DNA of 62,799 nucleotides. Origin: an uncultured Shimia sp. Lineage in GTDB: Bacteria; Pseudomonadota; Alphaproteobacteria; Rhodobacterales; Rhodobacteraceae. This document shows positions 16,110 through 25,950 of this stretch, in pieces. Both the position numbers and the translations under genes were made by a program. The notes beneath the pieces were generated by a model. The model searched no databases. It was not told the DNA's origin and saw nothing but the letters and a program-made list of their open reading frames with translations. The DNA lies in assembly GCA_937897325.1 (NCBI GenBank), contig CALCOY010000093.1:1-62799 (forward strand), given 5' to 3'. Every line of letters starts with the position of its first letter. The stretch's first letter is position 1.

Positions 16110-16996
16110 TGAGCGGTCAATCAGCAGAGTTTCGGGCGCATACGGCCGAAGGTATAACGACGCTATGTCGGGCCTGGGCCATTCGTCGCATGGATGGGGT
16201 GACCTTCGGGTTTACGGATCATGATCAGGATCTGGCTTTTGACGGGATCACCTTTAAGGCCGATACGGGGTTGAGCGCGGGGGCACTGACGCAAAGTACG
16301 GGGTTGAGTGTTGATAACGCCGAAGCGATCGGTGCGATATCCGCTGCCGCAGTTCAGGAGAAGGACATCGAGGCCGGGCGTTTCGACCGGGCCGAGGTCA
16401 ACGCCTGGGTTGTCAACTGGCAAAACCCGGATGTGCGCTGGCTTCAGTTTCGGGGCCATATCGGAGAGCTTCGGCGCGCAGGGGGCGCGTTTCAGGCGGA
16501 GTTGCGCGGATTGACCGAGGCGCTCAACCAGCCGTTGGGCCGCGTTTACCAAAAACCCTGCACGGCTGTCCTGGGAGACAGAACCTGCCGCTTTGACACC
16601 TCGGCGCCTGGATACGCGGTAGAAAACGAGGTTCAGGAAGTGCGAGACGGCAGGGTGTTTGGATGGGACGCGTTGTCAGGATTTGATGCGGAGTGGTTCA
16701 CCCGTGGGCGCCTGGATGTCCTGACGGGCGATGCGGCGGGCCTGTGGGGCATGGTGAAGTCCGATCGTCAGCAGGGGAAGACGCGCGAGATCGAGCTGTG
16801 GGAACCCATTCCAGCCCTGATTTCCGCCGGTGATCGGGTCCGGCTGACAGCCGGATGTGACAAACGGTTCGAAACCTGTCGCTTGAAGTTCAGAAATCTC
16901 GTCAACTTCCAGGGCTTCCCCGATCTTCCGGGCGAGGATTGGGTCATGGCCGTTCCGAAAGCCTCGGGCGTGAATTCCGGAGGCAGTCGGAGATGA
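16109..16996 (+). CDS. GTA gene 13 protein (baseplate hub, DUF2163)
   Basis: A 295-residue DUF2163/phage BR0599 family protein. Four cysteines (in KPCTAVLGDRTCRFDTSA and TAGCDKRFETCRLKFRNLVNFQGFPDLPGED) are placed as in RcGTA gp13, where such cysteines bind an iron-sulfur cluster in the hub. The ATG at 16109 overlaps the gene 12 stop; a TTG one codon earlier is also possible. The stop overlaps gene 14 by 4 bp. Confidence 0.92.
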   Translation: MSGQSAEFRAHTAEGITTLCRAWAIRRMDGVTFGFTDHDQDLAFDGITFKADTGLSAGALTQSTGLSVDNAEAIGAISAAAVQEKDIEAGRFDRAEVNAWVVNWQNPDVRWLQFRGHIGELRRAGGAFQAELRGLTEALNQPLGRVYQKPCTAVLGDRTCRFDTSAPGYAVENEVQEVRDGRVFGWDALSGFDAEWFTRGRLDVLTGDAAGLWGMVKSDRQQGKTREIELWEPIPALISAGDRVRLTAGCDKRFETCRLKFRNLVNFQGFPDLPGEDWVMAVPKASGVNSGGSRR

Positions 16997-17433
16997 AGCG
17001 TGAAGACGTTGTTCAGGCGGCGCGCGGTTGGTTGGGAACGCCTTACGTTCATCAGATGGCGGTCAAAGGGGCGGGTTGCGATTGTCTTGGGTTGGTCCGT
17101 GGCGTCTGGCGCGAGGTGTTGGGCGAAGAACCGGCCTTGCCGCCAGCCTACACGATGGATTGGTCGGAGGCTTCGGGGGACGAAAGGCTTTGGCAAGCGG
17201 CCGAAGCCCATTTGACATCAAAGTCGCGAGATCGGTTTGAGAGCGGTGATGTCGTGCTATTTCGTATGCGTCAGGGGTCAGTAGCAAAGCATCTGGGCAT
17301 CATCGGGCGGGACGATCACAGCCCAAGTTTTATGCACGCCTATAACCGCTACGGCGTCGTGGAAAGCCCCCTGACGCGTCCTTGGGCGCGGCGCATCGTG
17401 GCGGCTTTCGAATTTCCAGAAGGGTTGAGCTGA
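16993..17433 (+). CDS. GTA cell-wall peptidase (gene 14, NlpC/P60)
   Basis: A 146-residue NlpC/P60 cysteine peptidase of the phage cell-wall hydrolase type. The probable catalytic Cys31 is in GAGCDCLGLVRG and His100 in AKHLGIIG. It sits in the tail tip and is thought to open peptidoglycan of the recipient during DNA entry. The ATG at 16993 overlaps the gene 13 stop; a start 54 bases earlier in this frame is unlikely. Confidence 0.93.
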   Translation: MKREDVVQAARGWLGTPYVHQMAVKGAGCDCLGLVRGVWREVLGEEPALPPAYTMDWSEASGDERLWQAAEAHLTSKSRDRFESGDVVLFRMRQGSVAKHLGIIGRDDHSPSFMHAYNRYGVVESPLTRPWARRIVAAFEFPEGLS

Positions 17434-20400
17434 TGGCTACGATAATTCTTTCCGCTGCGGGCGCGGCGGTTGGTGGATCGATTGGGGGAACCTTTGCTGG
17501 CCTGTCGTCAGTGGCCATTGGCCGGGCGGTTGGGGCCACGCTGGGCAAGGTCATTGATCAGCGACTGATGGGTCAGGGATCGGATATCGTGGAACATGGT
17601 CGCGTGGACCGGTTCCGTCTGACCAATGCAGGCGAAGGCGAGCCGATCGGACAGCTTTTCGGACGCATGCGCTTGCCAGGGCAGGTGATCTGGGCGTCCG
17701 ACTTTGCAGAGACGACGCAAGTCACAGGCGGCGGCAAGGGTGCGCCAAGTCAGCCGGAGACGCGGGAGTACAGTTACACCGTTAGTCTTGCGATCGCACT
17801 TTGCGAAGGTGTGATCACGCGTGTGGGCCGTGTCTGGGCGGACGGTGAGGAGATCGCGCCGGATGATCTGAACATGCGCGTTTATCAGGGGACCGAGGAT
17901 CAACTGCCGGATCCGACGATTGAGGCGATCGAAGGGGCGGGTCTTGTGCCAGCCTATCACGGAACGGCCTATGTGGTTTTTGAGAATCTGCCCTTGGGAC
18001 AATTCGGCAATCGTGTTCCTCAGTTTACGTTCGAGGTCGTTCGCCCCGAGCAACCTGATGAGGCCGGCACCGATCTTGACATGAGCCTGGGTATCCGCGC
18101 CGTCGCGATGATCCCTGGCACAGGCGAATACGCTTTGGCGACAACGCCTGTGAATTATGTGGATGGGCTTGGGGGACGGTGGAGCGCCAACATCAACACC
18201 CCCGCCGCGAAGCCCGACTTCGTTCAGTCCATGGACGCTTTGGGAGATGAGCTGCCAAACTGCAATGCAGCATCCTTGATCGTCTCCTGGTTCGGTGATG
18301 ACTTGCGGTGCGGGGACTGCCTGGTTCAGCCCAAAATCGAGAAGCGGGCCTATGAGGGTGAAAACATGCCCTGGGTGGTTTCGGGTCTGACCCGGACCAC
18401 AGCGGAAGAGATCGCGCAGTCGGATGGGCGGCCGATCTATGGCGGGACCCCTTCGGATCAGTCTGTTGTCGAAGCGATTGCGGCGCTGCGGGAGGCTGGC
18501 AAGTCGGTGATGTTCTATCCGTTCATTCTGATGGATCAGCAGGCGGGCAACGGTTTGCCGGACCCCTACAGCGATGCGCCGGATCAGCCCGCCTTGCCCT
18601 GGCGGGGGCGGATCACGTTGTCTGAAGCGCCTGGTCGGCCGGGAAGCCCCGACGGAACCTTTGGCGCGCATGAAGAGGTTAGCGCCTTCTTTGGTTCAGC
18701 GACGGCGGATGATTTCACGGTCGGGGCGGGTGTGCTTTACACTGGACCAGATGAATGGTCGTTCTCGCGCTTCATTCTTCATTATGCGGGGCTTTGTAAG
18801 GCCGCCGGTGGTGTGGATGCGTTTTGTATCGGGTCGGAAATGCGCGGGATGACCTGGATCCGGGGGATCGACAACCGCTTTGTTTTTGTCGAAAGGCTGC
18901 GTTTCCTGGCGGGCGAGGTGCGGCGCATCCTGGGGCCGGATACGAAGATCAGCTATGCCTCTGACTGGAGTGAGTACTTCGGATATCAGCCGCAGGACGG
19001 GTCCGGTGACAGGTTCTTTCACCTCGACCCGCTTTGGGCAGATGACAACATCGACTTCATCGGTATCGACAATTACATGCCGCTGTCCGACTGGCGGGAT
19101 GGGGAGGACCACGCTGATGCAGCATGGGGCGATATCTACGATCTGGACTATCTTCGCTCCAATGTGATGGGCGGTGAGGGCCACGATTGGTACTATCATT
19201 CTTCTGAGGCGCGAGAGGCCCAGATCCGGACGCCGATCACGGATCAAGAATATGATGAGCCCTGGATCTGGCGCTATAAAGACATTCGCAGCTGGTGGCT
19301 GAACGGGCATTACGAACGTGTGGGCGGTGTGCGCAGCGCCCAGCCGACCTCATGGGAGCCTCGTTCAAAGCCGATCTGGTTCACGGAGTATGGTTGCGCC
19401 GCAATCGACAAGGGGACAAACCAACCCAACAAGTTTGTTGATCCGAAATCCTCCGAAAGCCAGTTTCCGCGCTACTCCAATGGCGCGCGCGACGACTTGC
19501 TGCAGAAGCAGTACTATCGCGCGATGCTTTCGTTCTGGGCGGATCCGGCAAACAACCCAGCATCTGATCTGTATGAAGGTGCGATGATTGACATGACGAA
19601 GGCCTTTGCTTGGGCGTGGGACACGCGGCCCTATCCGTTTTTCCCAAACGCTCAGGAGCAGTGGAGCGATGGGCCAAATTATGTGCGGGGTCATTGGATC
19701 AACGGGCGAACGTCTTCGCGATCGCTTGCATCGGTTGTCGGCGAAATCTGCACGCGTGCGGGATTGGAGCACTTTGAGACAAGCGGCCTTTACGGATATG
19801 TCCGCGGCTATCAGATCTCGGACGTCGTTGATGCGCGCTCGGCTCTGCAGCCTTTGATGCTGCGTTACGCGTTTGATGCTGTCGAGCGGGACGGCTTGCT
19901 GCGTTTTGTCATGCGGACCGGTCGTGATGTGATCGATCTCGATCCCGATTGTCTTGGGATCAGCGATGAGCTGGATGGAACCCTGGAATACCTGCGTGAA
20001 GCGGATGCGGAGATGGCCGGCCGCGTTCGTTTGCGGTTTAGCGAGGCAGACGCGGATTTCGATGCGATCGCTGAAGAAGCGATCCTTGCGGATGAGGCCA
20101 CACACTCCGTGACAACCTCTGAAATACCGTTGTCCCTGACACGCACGGAGGGACGTGCAGTCACTGAACGCTGGCTGACTGAGGCAAGAGTTGCAAGGTC
20201 GTCTGCCCGTTTCGCCTTGCCGCCTTCCATGATGCATATCGGTGCCGGTGAAGTGGTGCGCCTGCCATGCGACGAGCATGGTGCTCAGGTAACCTATAGG
20301 ATTGACCGGGCCGAAAGCGGCGAGATGCAGATGCTTGAAGGAGTGCGGATTGATCCAGCTGTTTATGAACCTTCACAGCTGACCGATGAACTCCCGAACG

Positions 20401-21347
20401 TAAGGCCGTTTGTTCCCCCGGTTCCGCTGACACCGATCTTCATGGATCTTCCATTGATGACGGGAGATGAGGTGCCGCATGCGCCGCATATTGCGCTCTC
20501 AGGCTCTGCCTGGCCAGGCGCGGCGGCGGTCTATCGGGCCAGCGGATCTGATGGCTTTGCGCTTGATAAGCTGGTGCAGCAGCGTGCGACGATCGGATTG
20601 ACGCGGTCGGTCTTGTCACCTGCCACACCCGGTCAATTTGACAACGGACCAGAGCTTGAGGTGGATTTGTTGAGCGGTACATTATCCTCTGTCGATGAAG
20701 AGGCTTTACTTGCCGGGGCAAATCTGGCGGCGATTGGCGATGGCTCCACAGATCTCTGGGAGTTGTTTCAGTTCCAGACTGCCGCTTTGATCGCCCCACA
20801 AAAGTATCTTCTGTCGGGGCGGCTGCGCGGCCAACTAGGGAGTGACGTCGTCGCGCGGCAAAGCTGGCCGGAAGGCTCTCGCTTTGTGCTGCTGGACCGT
20901 TCGGTCACGCAGCTTGACCTGCCGACCAACTTGCGCCGTGTATCGCAGACGTATCGGGTGGGCCCTGCGAGACGCGGATACGAGGACCCTTCGTTTGTTG
21001 TGCAAAACCACGCATTCGAAGGCGTTGGCTTGCGACCCTACGCGCCCTGTCATCTAGGGATGAACGAAGATAGTCGGGTGTCCTGGATCCGACGAACACG
21101 GATTGATGGTGACAGTTGGGAGGCACCCGATGTGCCGCTTGGTGAAGAGTTCGAGCAATACATCGTTCGGGTCACCACGACCGGCGCGGGCATTGTTCGA
21201 GAGGAATTGGTCACTCAATCCAATTGGGTTTATGCGCCCGCTCAACGTAGTGCCGACGGCATCTTTGGCCCCTACATGATAGAAGTAGCGCAGGTCTCCG
21301 GGCGCTTTGGGCCAGGAAGTTTTGCCAAGATCGATGTCCCTGGCTGA
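17433..21347 (+). CDS. GTA megatron tail protein (gene 15, GTA TIM-barrel-like)
   Basis: A 1304-residue protein, the largest of the cluster. The N-terminus (ATIILSAAGAAVGGSIGG) is hydrophobic and glycine-rich. The middle (about residues 420-760) contains the glycosidase-like GTA TIM-barrel domain with KISYASDWSEYFGYQP, FIGIDNYMPLSDWRDGE and WFTEYGCAAIDKGTNQP. A phage tail/host-specificity domain follows. In RcGTA it forms the tip that contacts and penetrates recipient cells. It starts within the gene 14 stop (TGATG). Confidence 0.93.
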   Translation: MATIILSAAGAAVGGSIGGTFAGLSSVAIGRAVGATLGKVIDQRLMGQGSDIVEHGRVDRFRLTNAGEGEPIGQLFGRMRLPGQVIWASDFAETTQVTGGGKGAPSQPETREYSYTVSLAIALCEGVITRVGRVWADGEEIAPDDLNMRVYQGTEDQLPDPTIEAIEGAGLVPAYHGTAYVVFENLPLGQFGNRVPQFTFEVVRPEQPDEAGTDLDMSLGIRAVAMIPGTGEYALATTPVNYVDGLGGRWSANINTPAAKPDFVQSMDALGDELPNCNAASLIVSWFGDDLRCGDCLVQPKIEKRAYEGENMPWVVSGLTRTTAEEIAQSDGRPIYGGTPSDQSVVEAIAALREAGKSVMFYPFILMDQQAGNGLPDPYSDAPDQPALPWRGRITLSEAPGRPGSPDGTFGAHEEVSAFFGSATADDFTVGAGVLYTGPDEWSFSRFILHYAGLCKAAGGVDAFCIGSEMRGMTWIRGIDNRFVFVERLRFLAGEVRRILGPDTKISYASDWSEYFGYQPQDGSGDRFFHLDPLWADDNIDFIGIDNYMPLSDWRDGEDHADAAWGDIYDLDYLRSNVMGGEGHDWYYHSSEAREAQIRTPITDQEYDEPWIWRYKDIRSWWLNGHYERVGGVRSAQPTSWEPRSKPIWFTEYGCAAIDKGTNQPNKFVDPKSSESQFPRYSNGARDDLLQKQYYRAMLSFWADPANNPASDLYEGAMIDMTKAFAWAWDTRPYPFFPNAQEQWSDGPNYVRGHWINGRTSSRSLASVVGEICTRAGLEHFETSGLYGYVRGYQISDVVDARSALQPLMLRYAFDAVERDGLLRFVMRTGRDVIDLDPDCLGISDELDGTLEYLREADAEMAGRVRLRFSEADADFDAIAEEAILADEATHSVTTSEIPLSLTRTEGRAVTERWLTEARVARSSARFALPPSMMHIGAGEVVRLPCDEHGAQVTYRIDRAESGEMQMLEGVRIDPAVYEPSQLTDELPNVRPFVPPVPLTPIFMDLPLMTGDEVPHAPHIALSGSAWPGAAAVYRASGSDGFALDKLVQQRATIGLTRSVLSPATPGQFDNGPELEVDLLSGTLSSVDEEALLAGANLAAIGDGSTDLWELFQFQTAALIAPQKYLLSGRLRGQLGSDVVARQSWPEGSRFVLLDRSVTQLDLPTNLRRVSQTYRVGPARRGYEDPSFVVQNHAFEGVGLRPYAPCHLGMNEDSRVSWIRRTRIDGDSWEAPDVPLGEEFEQYIVRVTTTGAGIVREELVTQSNWVYAPAQRSADGIFGPYMIEVAQVSGRFGPGSFAKIDVPG

Positions 21348-21467
21348 ACCGCTCGTGGTTAGGGCCTTGGCGCACGGGTCATTCGCTGCCATGATTGTAT
21401 TTATCACAGCTTTGCATTTGGTGCGGGCTGATACATGCCTTACCTTTTAGGGCAAAGGAGTGCGATC

Positions 21468-22286
21468 ATGGCAGACCCACGCAAAAACGTCGCTTTGGTA
21501 GACCCGATATGGGATCAAATTACGAATGAAGCCAGGCAAGCGGTGCTCGACGAGCCGTTGATCGGTGGCTTTGTCCATGCCTGCATCCTCCATCACAAGT
21601 CTATTGAAAAGGCGCTTTCATACCGCATTGCGGCCAAGCTTGCCTCGAATGAGATGTCGATGGTCGTGGTTCGCGAAATCGTGGAAGATGCCTATGGCAG
21701 AGCGCCCGAATTGGTTTCGGCGGCCCGCGCTGATCTCGCAGCTGTCTATGAACGGGATCCGGCATGCCATCGACTTTTGCAGCCGATCCTCTATTTCAAA
21801 GGCTATCAGGCGATGCAGGCCTATCGGATCGCGCATTTTCTTTGGACCCAAAGTCAGTTCGATCTGGCTTACTTCTTTCAGATGCGGGTATCGGAAATTT
21901 TTGGGGTCGACATCCATCCCGCCGCGAAGATCGGCAAGGGTATTATGATTGACCACGCCCATTCAATCGTCATCGGCGAAACGGCTGTCGTGGGCGACAA
22001 TGTGTCGATGCTGCACTCCGTCACACTGGGCGGAACGGGCAAAGAAGAGGAGGATCGGCATCCAAAAATCGGCAATGGTGTTCTGATCGGCGCTGGTGCC
22101 AAGGTTCTTGGCAACATCAAAGTGGGCGATTGCAGCCGGATTGCCGCCGGATCGGTTGTTCTTGAAGAGGTGCCTACCTGCAAGACGGTTGCGGGCATTC
22201 CTGCAAAGATTGTGGGAGAGGCGGGCTGCGATCAGCCTTCGATCTCGATGAACCACATGCTGGGGAAAGATCAGTCATACATTTGA
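21468..22286 (+). CDS. cysE: Serine O-acetyltransferase
   Basis: A 272-residue enzyme that acetylates L-serine with acetyl-CoA, the first step of cysteine synthesis. The N-terminal helical domain holds DPACHRLLQPILYFKGYQAMQAYRIAH. The C-terminal left-handed beta-helix of hexapeptide repeats contains IDHAHSIVIGET and SMLHSVTLGGTGK with the catalytic histidines. The ATG at 21468 has GGAG seven bases upstream; an ATG at 21435 would add 11 poorly conserved residues. Its place after the GTA cluster is as in Rhodobacter capsulatus. Confidence 0.95.
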   Translation: MADPRKNVALVDPIWDQITNEARQAVLDEPLIGGFVHACILHHKSIEKALSYRIAAKLASNEMSMVVVREIVEDAYGRAPELVSAARADLAAVYERDPACHRLLQPILYFKGYQAMQAYRIAHFLWTQSQFDLAYFFQMRVSEIFGVDIHPAAKIGKGIMIDHAHSIVIGETAVVGDNVSMLHSVTLGGTGKEEEDRHPKIGNGVLIGAGAKVLGNIKVGDCSRIAAGSVVLEEVPTCKTVAGIPAKIVGEAGCDQPSISMNHMLGKDQSYI

Positions 22287-22289
22287 TGA

Positions 22290-22313
22290 AAGCCGGGGCA
22301 TGATCCCCGGCTT
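22290..22313 (+). terminator. Terminator of cysE
   Basis: AAGCCGGGG and CCCCGGCTT form a perfect 9-bp stem with the loop CATGAT. GTTCC and TTTTT follow. It starts 4 bases after the cysE stop, between convergent cysE and pdhC. Confidence 0.75.
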
Positions 22314-22324
22314 GTTCCATTTTT

Positions 22325-22380
22325 GGGGCTCTGCGCCCGCCGCTTTGCGGATCATTCGGGTTAATTTGGACCCAGAGAAG
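22325..22380 (+). repeat. Intergenic double-hairpin repeat, copy C
   Basis: GGGGCTCTGCGCCC and CCGC-TTT-GCGG hairpins are followed by a degenerate GGGTTAATTTGGACCCAG tail and AGAAG. The layout matches copies at 1600 and 4463. It ends one base before the pdhC stop codon, between the convergent genes. Confidence 0.65.
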
Positions 22381-22381
22381 A

Positions 22382-23674
22382 TCAGGCGAGCATAGCCAGC
22401 GGATTTTCAAGGTTGTGCGTGATGGCTTTGAGCAGTTCCGCGCCAAGAGCGCCGTCAATCACGCGGTGATCGACAGAAAGCGTGACAGACATGATCGTCG
22501 CCACCTCAACCTGACCATCTTGCCCGACAATTGGTTTTTTCGAGCCTGCACCGACGGCAAGGATCGCCCCGTGTGGCGGATTGATCACGGCGTCGAAATT
22601 GTCGATCCCGAACATGCCCAGATTTGAGATCGCAAAACTGCCCCCCTGATACTCATGAGGCGCCAGTTTCCTGTCGCGCGCGCGTGTGGCGAGGTCTTTC
22701 ATCTCGGCCGAGAGTGCCGAAAGGGACTTTTGGTGGGCGTCCTTCAGAACGGGTGTGAAGAGCCCACCTTCGATTGCGACGGCTACAGCGACATCGGAGG
22801 GTGTGAGTTGCAGTATCCGGTTACCCGCCCACACCGAATTGGCAGCGGGCACGGCTTGTAGCGCGTTGGCGCAAGCCTTGATGATAAAATCGTTTACGCT
22901 AAGCTTTACGCCGCGCTCGACCAATTGGCCGTTCAGGGTGGCGCGGAATTCGAGCAGCGCATCCAGCTTGATGTCCCGGCGCAGGTAAAAATGCGGGACG
23001 GTCTGCTTGGCTTCAGTCAGACGAGCGGCGATCGTCTTGCGCATGCCATCGAGGCTGATCTCTTCGTATTCCCGGCCTTCATACATCTTTGTGATCGCAT
23101 CCGCAGACGGACCACTTGGCATCGCGGCACTGGGGGCCGCAGCTTCGATCTTTGGTGCAGCGGCAGTTGCGGTTGGTTGTGCCTCGGCCTTTTCGACATC
23201 TGCTTTGACGACGCGCCCATGCGGACCGGAGCCCTTGATGCCTGCCAGATCAAGACCCTTCTGTTGGGCAATCCGGCGCGCCAGAGGGGACGCAAACACT
23301 CGGGCGCCATCTTTGACAGGCGCTGCCGGTGCCGCCATGTTGACGGCCTTTCCATTCCTTGGAGCAGGCGGCACTTCTGAGACAGCCGCCGGTGGAGGAG
23401 CAGCATCTTCTGATATGGCATCCGCGCTTTCACCGTCTTCCAAAAGCACGGCGATGGGAGTGTTGACCTTTACCCCTTCACTTCCCTCGGCGACGAGGAT
23501 CTTGCCGACGACACCTTCATCAACCGCTTCAAATTCCATCGTTGCCTTATCGGTTTCGATCTCGGCCAGAAGATCGCCCGAGGCGACGCTGTCGCCTTCC
23601 TTGACCAGCCACTTCGCAAGCGTGCCCTCCTCCATGGTAGGCGACAGGGCTGGCATCAGGATTTCAGTGGGCAT
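22382..23674 (-). CDS. pdhC: Pyruvate dehydrogenase E2, dihydrolipoamide acetyltransferase
   Basis: A 430-residue E2 subunit. One lipoyl domain (residues 1-80) carries the lipoylated Lys43 in ETDKATMEF. After an Ala/Pro linker comes the peripheral subunit-binding domain [15 protein letters not shown]. The catalytic domain ends with [10 protein letters not shown], which holds the active-site His. It transfers acetyl groups to CoA and forms the core of the complex. The ATG at 23674 overlaps the upstream sulfotransferase-like gene by 11 bp; the frame is open further upstream but has no lipoyl sequence there. Confidence 0.96.
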   Translation of the reverse strand: MPTEILMPALSPTMEEGTLAKWLVKEGDSVASGDLLAEIETDKATMEFEAVDEGVVGKILVAEGSEGVKVNTPIAVLLEDGESADAISEDAAPPPAAVSEVPPAPRNGKAVNMAAPAAPVKDGARVFASPLARRIAQQKGLDLAGIKGSGPHGRVVKADVEKAEAQPTATAAAPKIEAAAPSAAMPSGPSADAITKMYEGREYEEISLDGMRKTIAARLTEAKQTVPHFYLRRDIKLDALLEFRATLNGQLVERGVKLSVNDFIIKACANALQAVPAANSVWAGNRILQLTPSDVAVAVAIEGGLFTPVLKDAHQKSLSALSAEMKDLATRARDRKLAPHEYQGGSFAISNLGMFGIDNFDAVINPPHGAILAVGAGSKKPIVGQDGQVEVATIMSVTLSVDHRVIDGALGAELLKAITHNLENPLAMLA

Positions 23675-24542
23675 TTTCGTGTTCCTTGTCGGGCTGTCGC
23701 GGAGGAATAAGCACCTGCGCAAAAGCCTTTTTCGTTTCATCATAAAGTTCGTAGTCGCGGGCGTAGAATTCCTGCACGAAGTCCGTCACTTCGGCAGATC
23801 TGAAAAACGTTAGGTCGGGCTTCTGGCGCGCATCTGATGTCAGCAAACGTGCGGCCCCGTTCTTTAGTTTGAAATAGGTGTCCATCGGCAATGCTGTCCG
23901 CGCCGCCCGACCCATCCACCAAAGGGCGGAATTGGCACCAGCGAAAGCCGGAATACGCGCCTGATTCTGACGCTCACCCGCATCGACCTCCACATTGAAA
24001 CGCGCATTGATGTCCTTGACCATCTGACTGACAGCATCGATGGGATACACGTTTTTTGCGATCTGCTCACCGTTAAGCTCGATAAAGTCAGCCTGGCGGA
24101 TCAGGTGCATGTATTCGACACCGGGATGTACAGGGTTCTTGCGAATGCCCGAGATGCAATCGCGGACGATCTTTCTCAGCCGACTTTCCGGAATGCTGAA
24201 GATGTTTTCGGTCATGAATTCCTTGACGATCTGGCCAATCGCCGATTGGAAGCGCGCCGCCGGGTCCCGGGTGATCGCATAGACGTTGTATGTCTGCAGC
24301 TTTGTCCAGACGTCCGGGAAGTGTTCTCGCAGCAGTGCCAGTGGAATATGCGGCGCATTCAGCTTTCCCAGAACCGGATGCTCCATGTAAAGGAACTGTC
24401 CAGTCTCCTTGTCCCGCTTCGCACCCAGAAACCTTTCGTCATGTGGCATGGCCGCCTTCATCGCCTTGCTCAAGGTCGTGCCTGCACATTTGGGGATGTG
24501 CATATAAACAAACTTGATGTCGTCGCTGATGATCATGGCCAT
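23664..24542 (-). CDS. Sulfotransferase-family protein inside the pdh operon
   Basis: A 292-residue protein. Near the N-terminus [14 protein letters not shown] (residues 15-28) matches the 5'-phosphosulfate-binding loop of the sulfotransferase family 2 type, and [12 protein letters not shown] (91-102) matches the 3'-phosphate-binding segment. Both PAPS-binding motifs are therefore present. No membrane anchor is visible. The ATG at 24542 has AAGGA nine bases upstream; a TTG at 24551 is the alternative. It lies 12 bases after pdhB and overlaps pdhC by 11 bp, so it is very likely cotranscribed with PDH. The acceptor is unknown. Confidence 0.82.
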   Translation of the reverse strand: MAMIISDDIKFVYMHIPKCAGTTLSKAMKAAMPHDERFLGAKRDKETGQFLYMEHPVLGKLNAPHIPLALLREHFPDVWTKLQTYNVYAITRDPAARFQSAIGQIVKEFMTENIFSIPESRLRKIVRDCISGIRKNPVHPGVEYMHLIRQADFIELNGEQIAKNVYPIDAVSQMVKDINARFNVEVDAGERQNQARIPAFAGANSALWWMGRAARTALPMDTYFKLKNGAARLLTSDARQKPDLTFFRSAEVTDFVQEFYARDYELYDETKKAFAQVLIPPRQPDKEHENAH

Positions 24543-24554
24543 GAGAAGCAATCC

Positions 24555-25934
24555 TTATGATGCGTAAGTCACCTGTTTCACGGCCTCAATTACCTCATCG
24601 GTGGTCACAAGTGCATGCTTCTCTAGGTTGGCGGCGTATGGCATCGGCACATCCTTGCCGGTACAGGTGATCACGGGGGCATCAAGGTAATCAAATGCCT
24701 CTTGCATGATCACTGATGAAATGTAGCCGCCCACCGATCCTTGCGGCCAGCCTTCCTCGACCGTCACGCAGCGGTTTGTCTTCTGAACCGATTTCAAGAT
24801 CGTGGCGGTATCCATCGGCCGCAGGCTACGCAGGTCGATCACCTCTGCGCTGATCCCATCTTCGGCCAGCTTGTCGGCTGCCTCCAGCGCGTAAGTCATG
24901 CCAATCCCGAAGCTGACAATCGTCACATCGCTGCCCTCCCGCCAGATCCGCGCCTTACCGAAAGGCACGACCAAGTCTTCGATCTCTGGCACATCAAAGC
25001 TGCGCCCATAAAGGATCTCGTTTTCAAGGAAGATCACCGGGTTCGGATCGCGGATGGCTGACTTCATCAGACCTTTCGCATCTGCCGCCGAATAGGGCAT
25101 TGCGACTTTGAGCCCTGGGATCTGCATGTACCAGGCAGCATAATCCTGACTGTGCTGGGCTGCCACACGTGCAGCCGCCCCATTCGGCCCCCGGAAAACG
25201 ATGGGGCAGCCCATCTGGCCCCCTGACATGTACAACGTCTTGGCGGCAGAGTTGATGATCTGGTCAATCGCCTGCATGGCGAAGTTGAAGGTCATGAATT
25301 CCACGATCGGGCGCAGACCTGCCATGGCCGCACCGACGCCAATTCCTGCAAAGCCGTGTTCGGTGATGGGGGTGTCGATCACCCGCCGTTCGCCAAATTC
25401 ATCCAGAAGCCCCTGGCTGACCTTGTAAGCCCCCTGATATTCGGCGACTTCCTCACCCATTAGGAACACCCCGTCTTCGCGGCGCATTTCTTCTGCCATT
25501 GCATCGCGCAGTGCTTCGCGGACAGTCTGTGGTTTCATTGTCGCATCTGCGGGCCAGTCCGGACTATCATCGACCATGGGCGCTTTGGGGGCGGGATGGT
25601 CCATCGTTGCCGCTGGTACATCCTGCGATGATTGCGTCTTTACCTCTGCCACGGGGGGCGGAGCGCTCTCTGGCACCGAGTGGGCGTCTTCGCCTTCTTC
25701 CAGAAGCACGGCAATCGGTGTGTTGACCTTCACACCCTCGCTGCCCTCGGCGACCATAATCTTTCCGATGATGCCTTCGTCTACCGCCTCGAACTCCATC
25801 GTTGCCTTGTCTGTTTCGATCTCGGCCAGGATGTCACCGGACGCGACCGTATCTCCTTCTTTCACCAGCCATTTTGCAAGCGTGCCTTCCTCCATCGTTG
25901 GTGAAAGCGCGGGCATGAGAATTTCGGTTGCCAT
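24555..25934 (-). CDS. pdhB: Pyruvate dehydrogenase E1 component beta subunit with lipoyl domain
   Basis: A 459-residue protein. Residues 1-80 form a lipoyl domain almost identical to that of the neighbouring E2, with Lys43 in [10 protein letters not shown] flexible Pro/Ala linker (about 85-135) leads to the transketolase-type E1-beta domain with [31 protein letters not shown] and DLRSLRPMD. With PdhA it decarboxylates pyruvate. A lipoyl domain on E1-beta is known from alphaproteobacteria and gives the complex extra swinging arms. Confidence 0.96.
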   Translation of the reverse strand: MATEILMPALSPTMEEGTLAKWLVKEGDTVASGDILAEIETDKATMEFEAVDEGIIGKIMVAEGSEGVKVNTPIAVLLEEGEDAHSVPESAPPPVAEVKTQSSQDVPAATMDHPAPKAPMVDDSPDWPADATMKPQTVREALRDAMAEEMRREDGVFLMGEEVAEYQGAYKVSQGLLDEFGERRVIDTPITEHGFAGIGVGAAMAGLRPIVEFMTFNFAMQAIDQIINSAAKTLYMSGGQMGCPIVFRGPNGAAARVAAQHSQDYAAWYMQIPGLKVAMPYSAADAKGLMKSAIRDPNPVIFLENEILYGRSFDVPEIEDLVVPFGKARIWREGSDVTIVSFGIGMTYALEAADKLAEDGISAEVIDLRSLRPMDTATILKSVQKTNRCVTVEEGWPQGSVGGYISSVIMQEAFDYLDAPVITCTGKDVPMPYAANLEKHALVTTDEVIEAVKQVTYAS

Positions 25935-25950
25935 GGAATGTCCTCTCGTC

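Noticed and set aside
7050-21347. Prophage instead of GTA
   Set aside because: No integrase, repressor, replication or lysis genes and no attachment repeats; gene order matches RcGTA and sits in its usual place by cysE.
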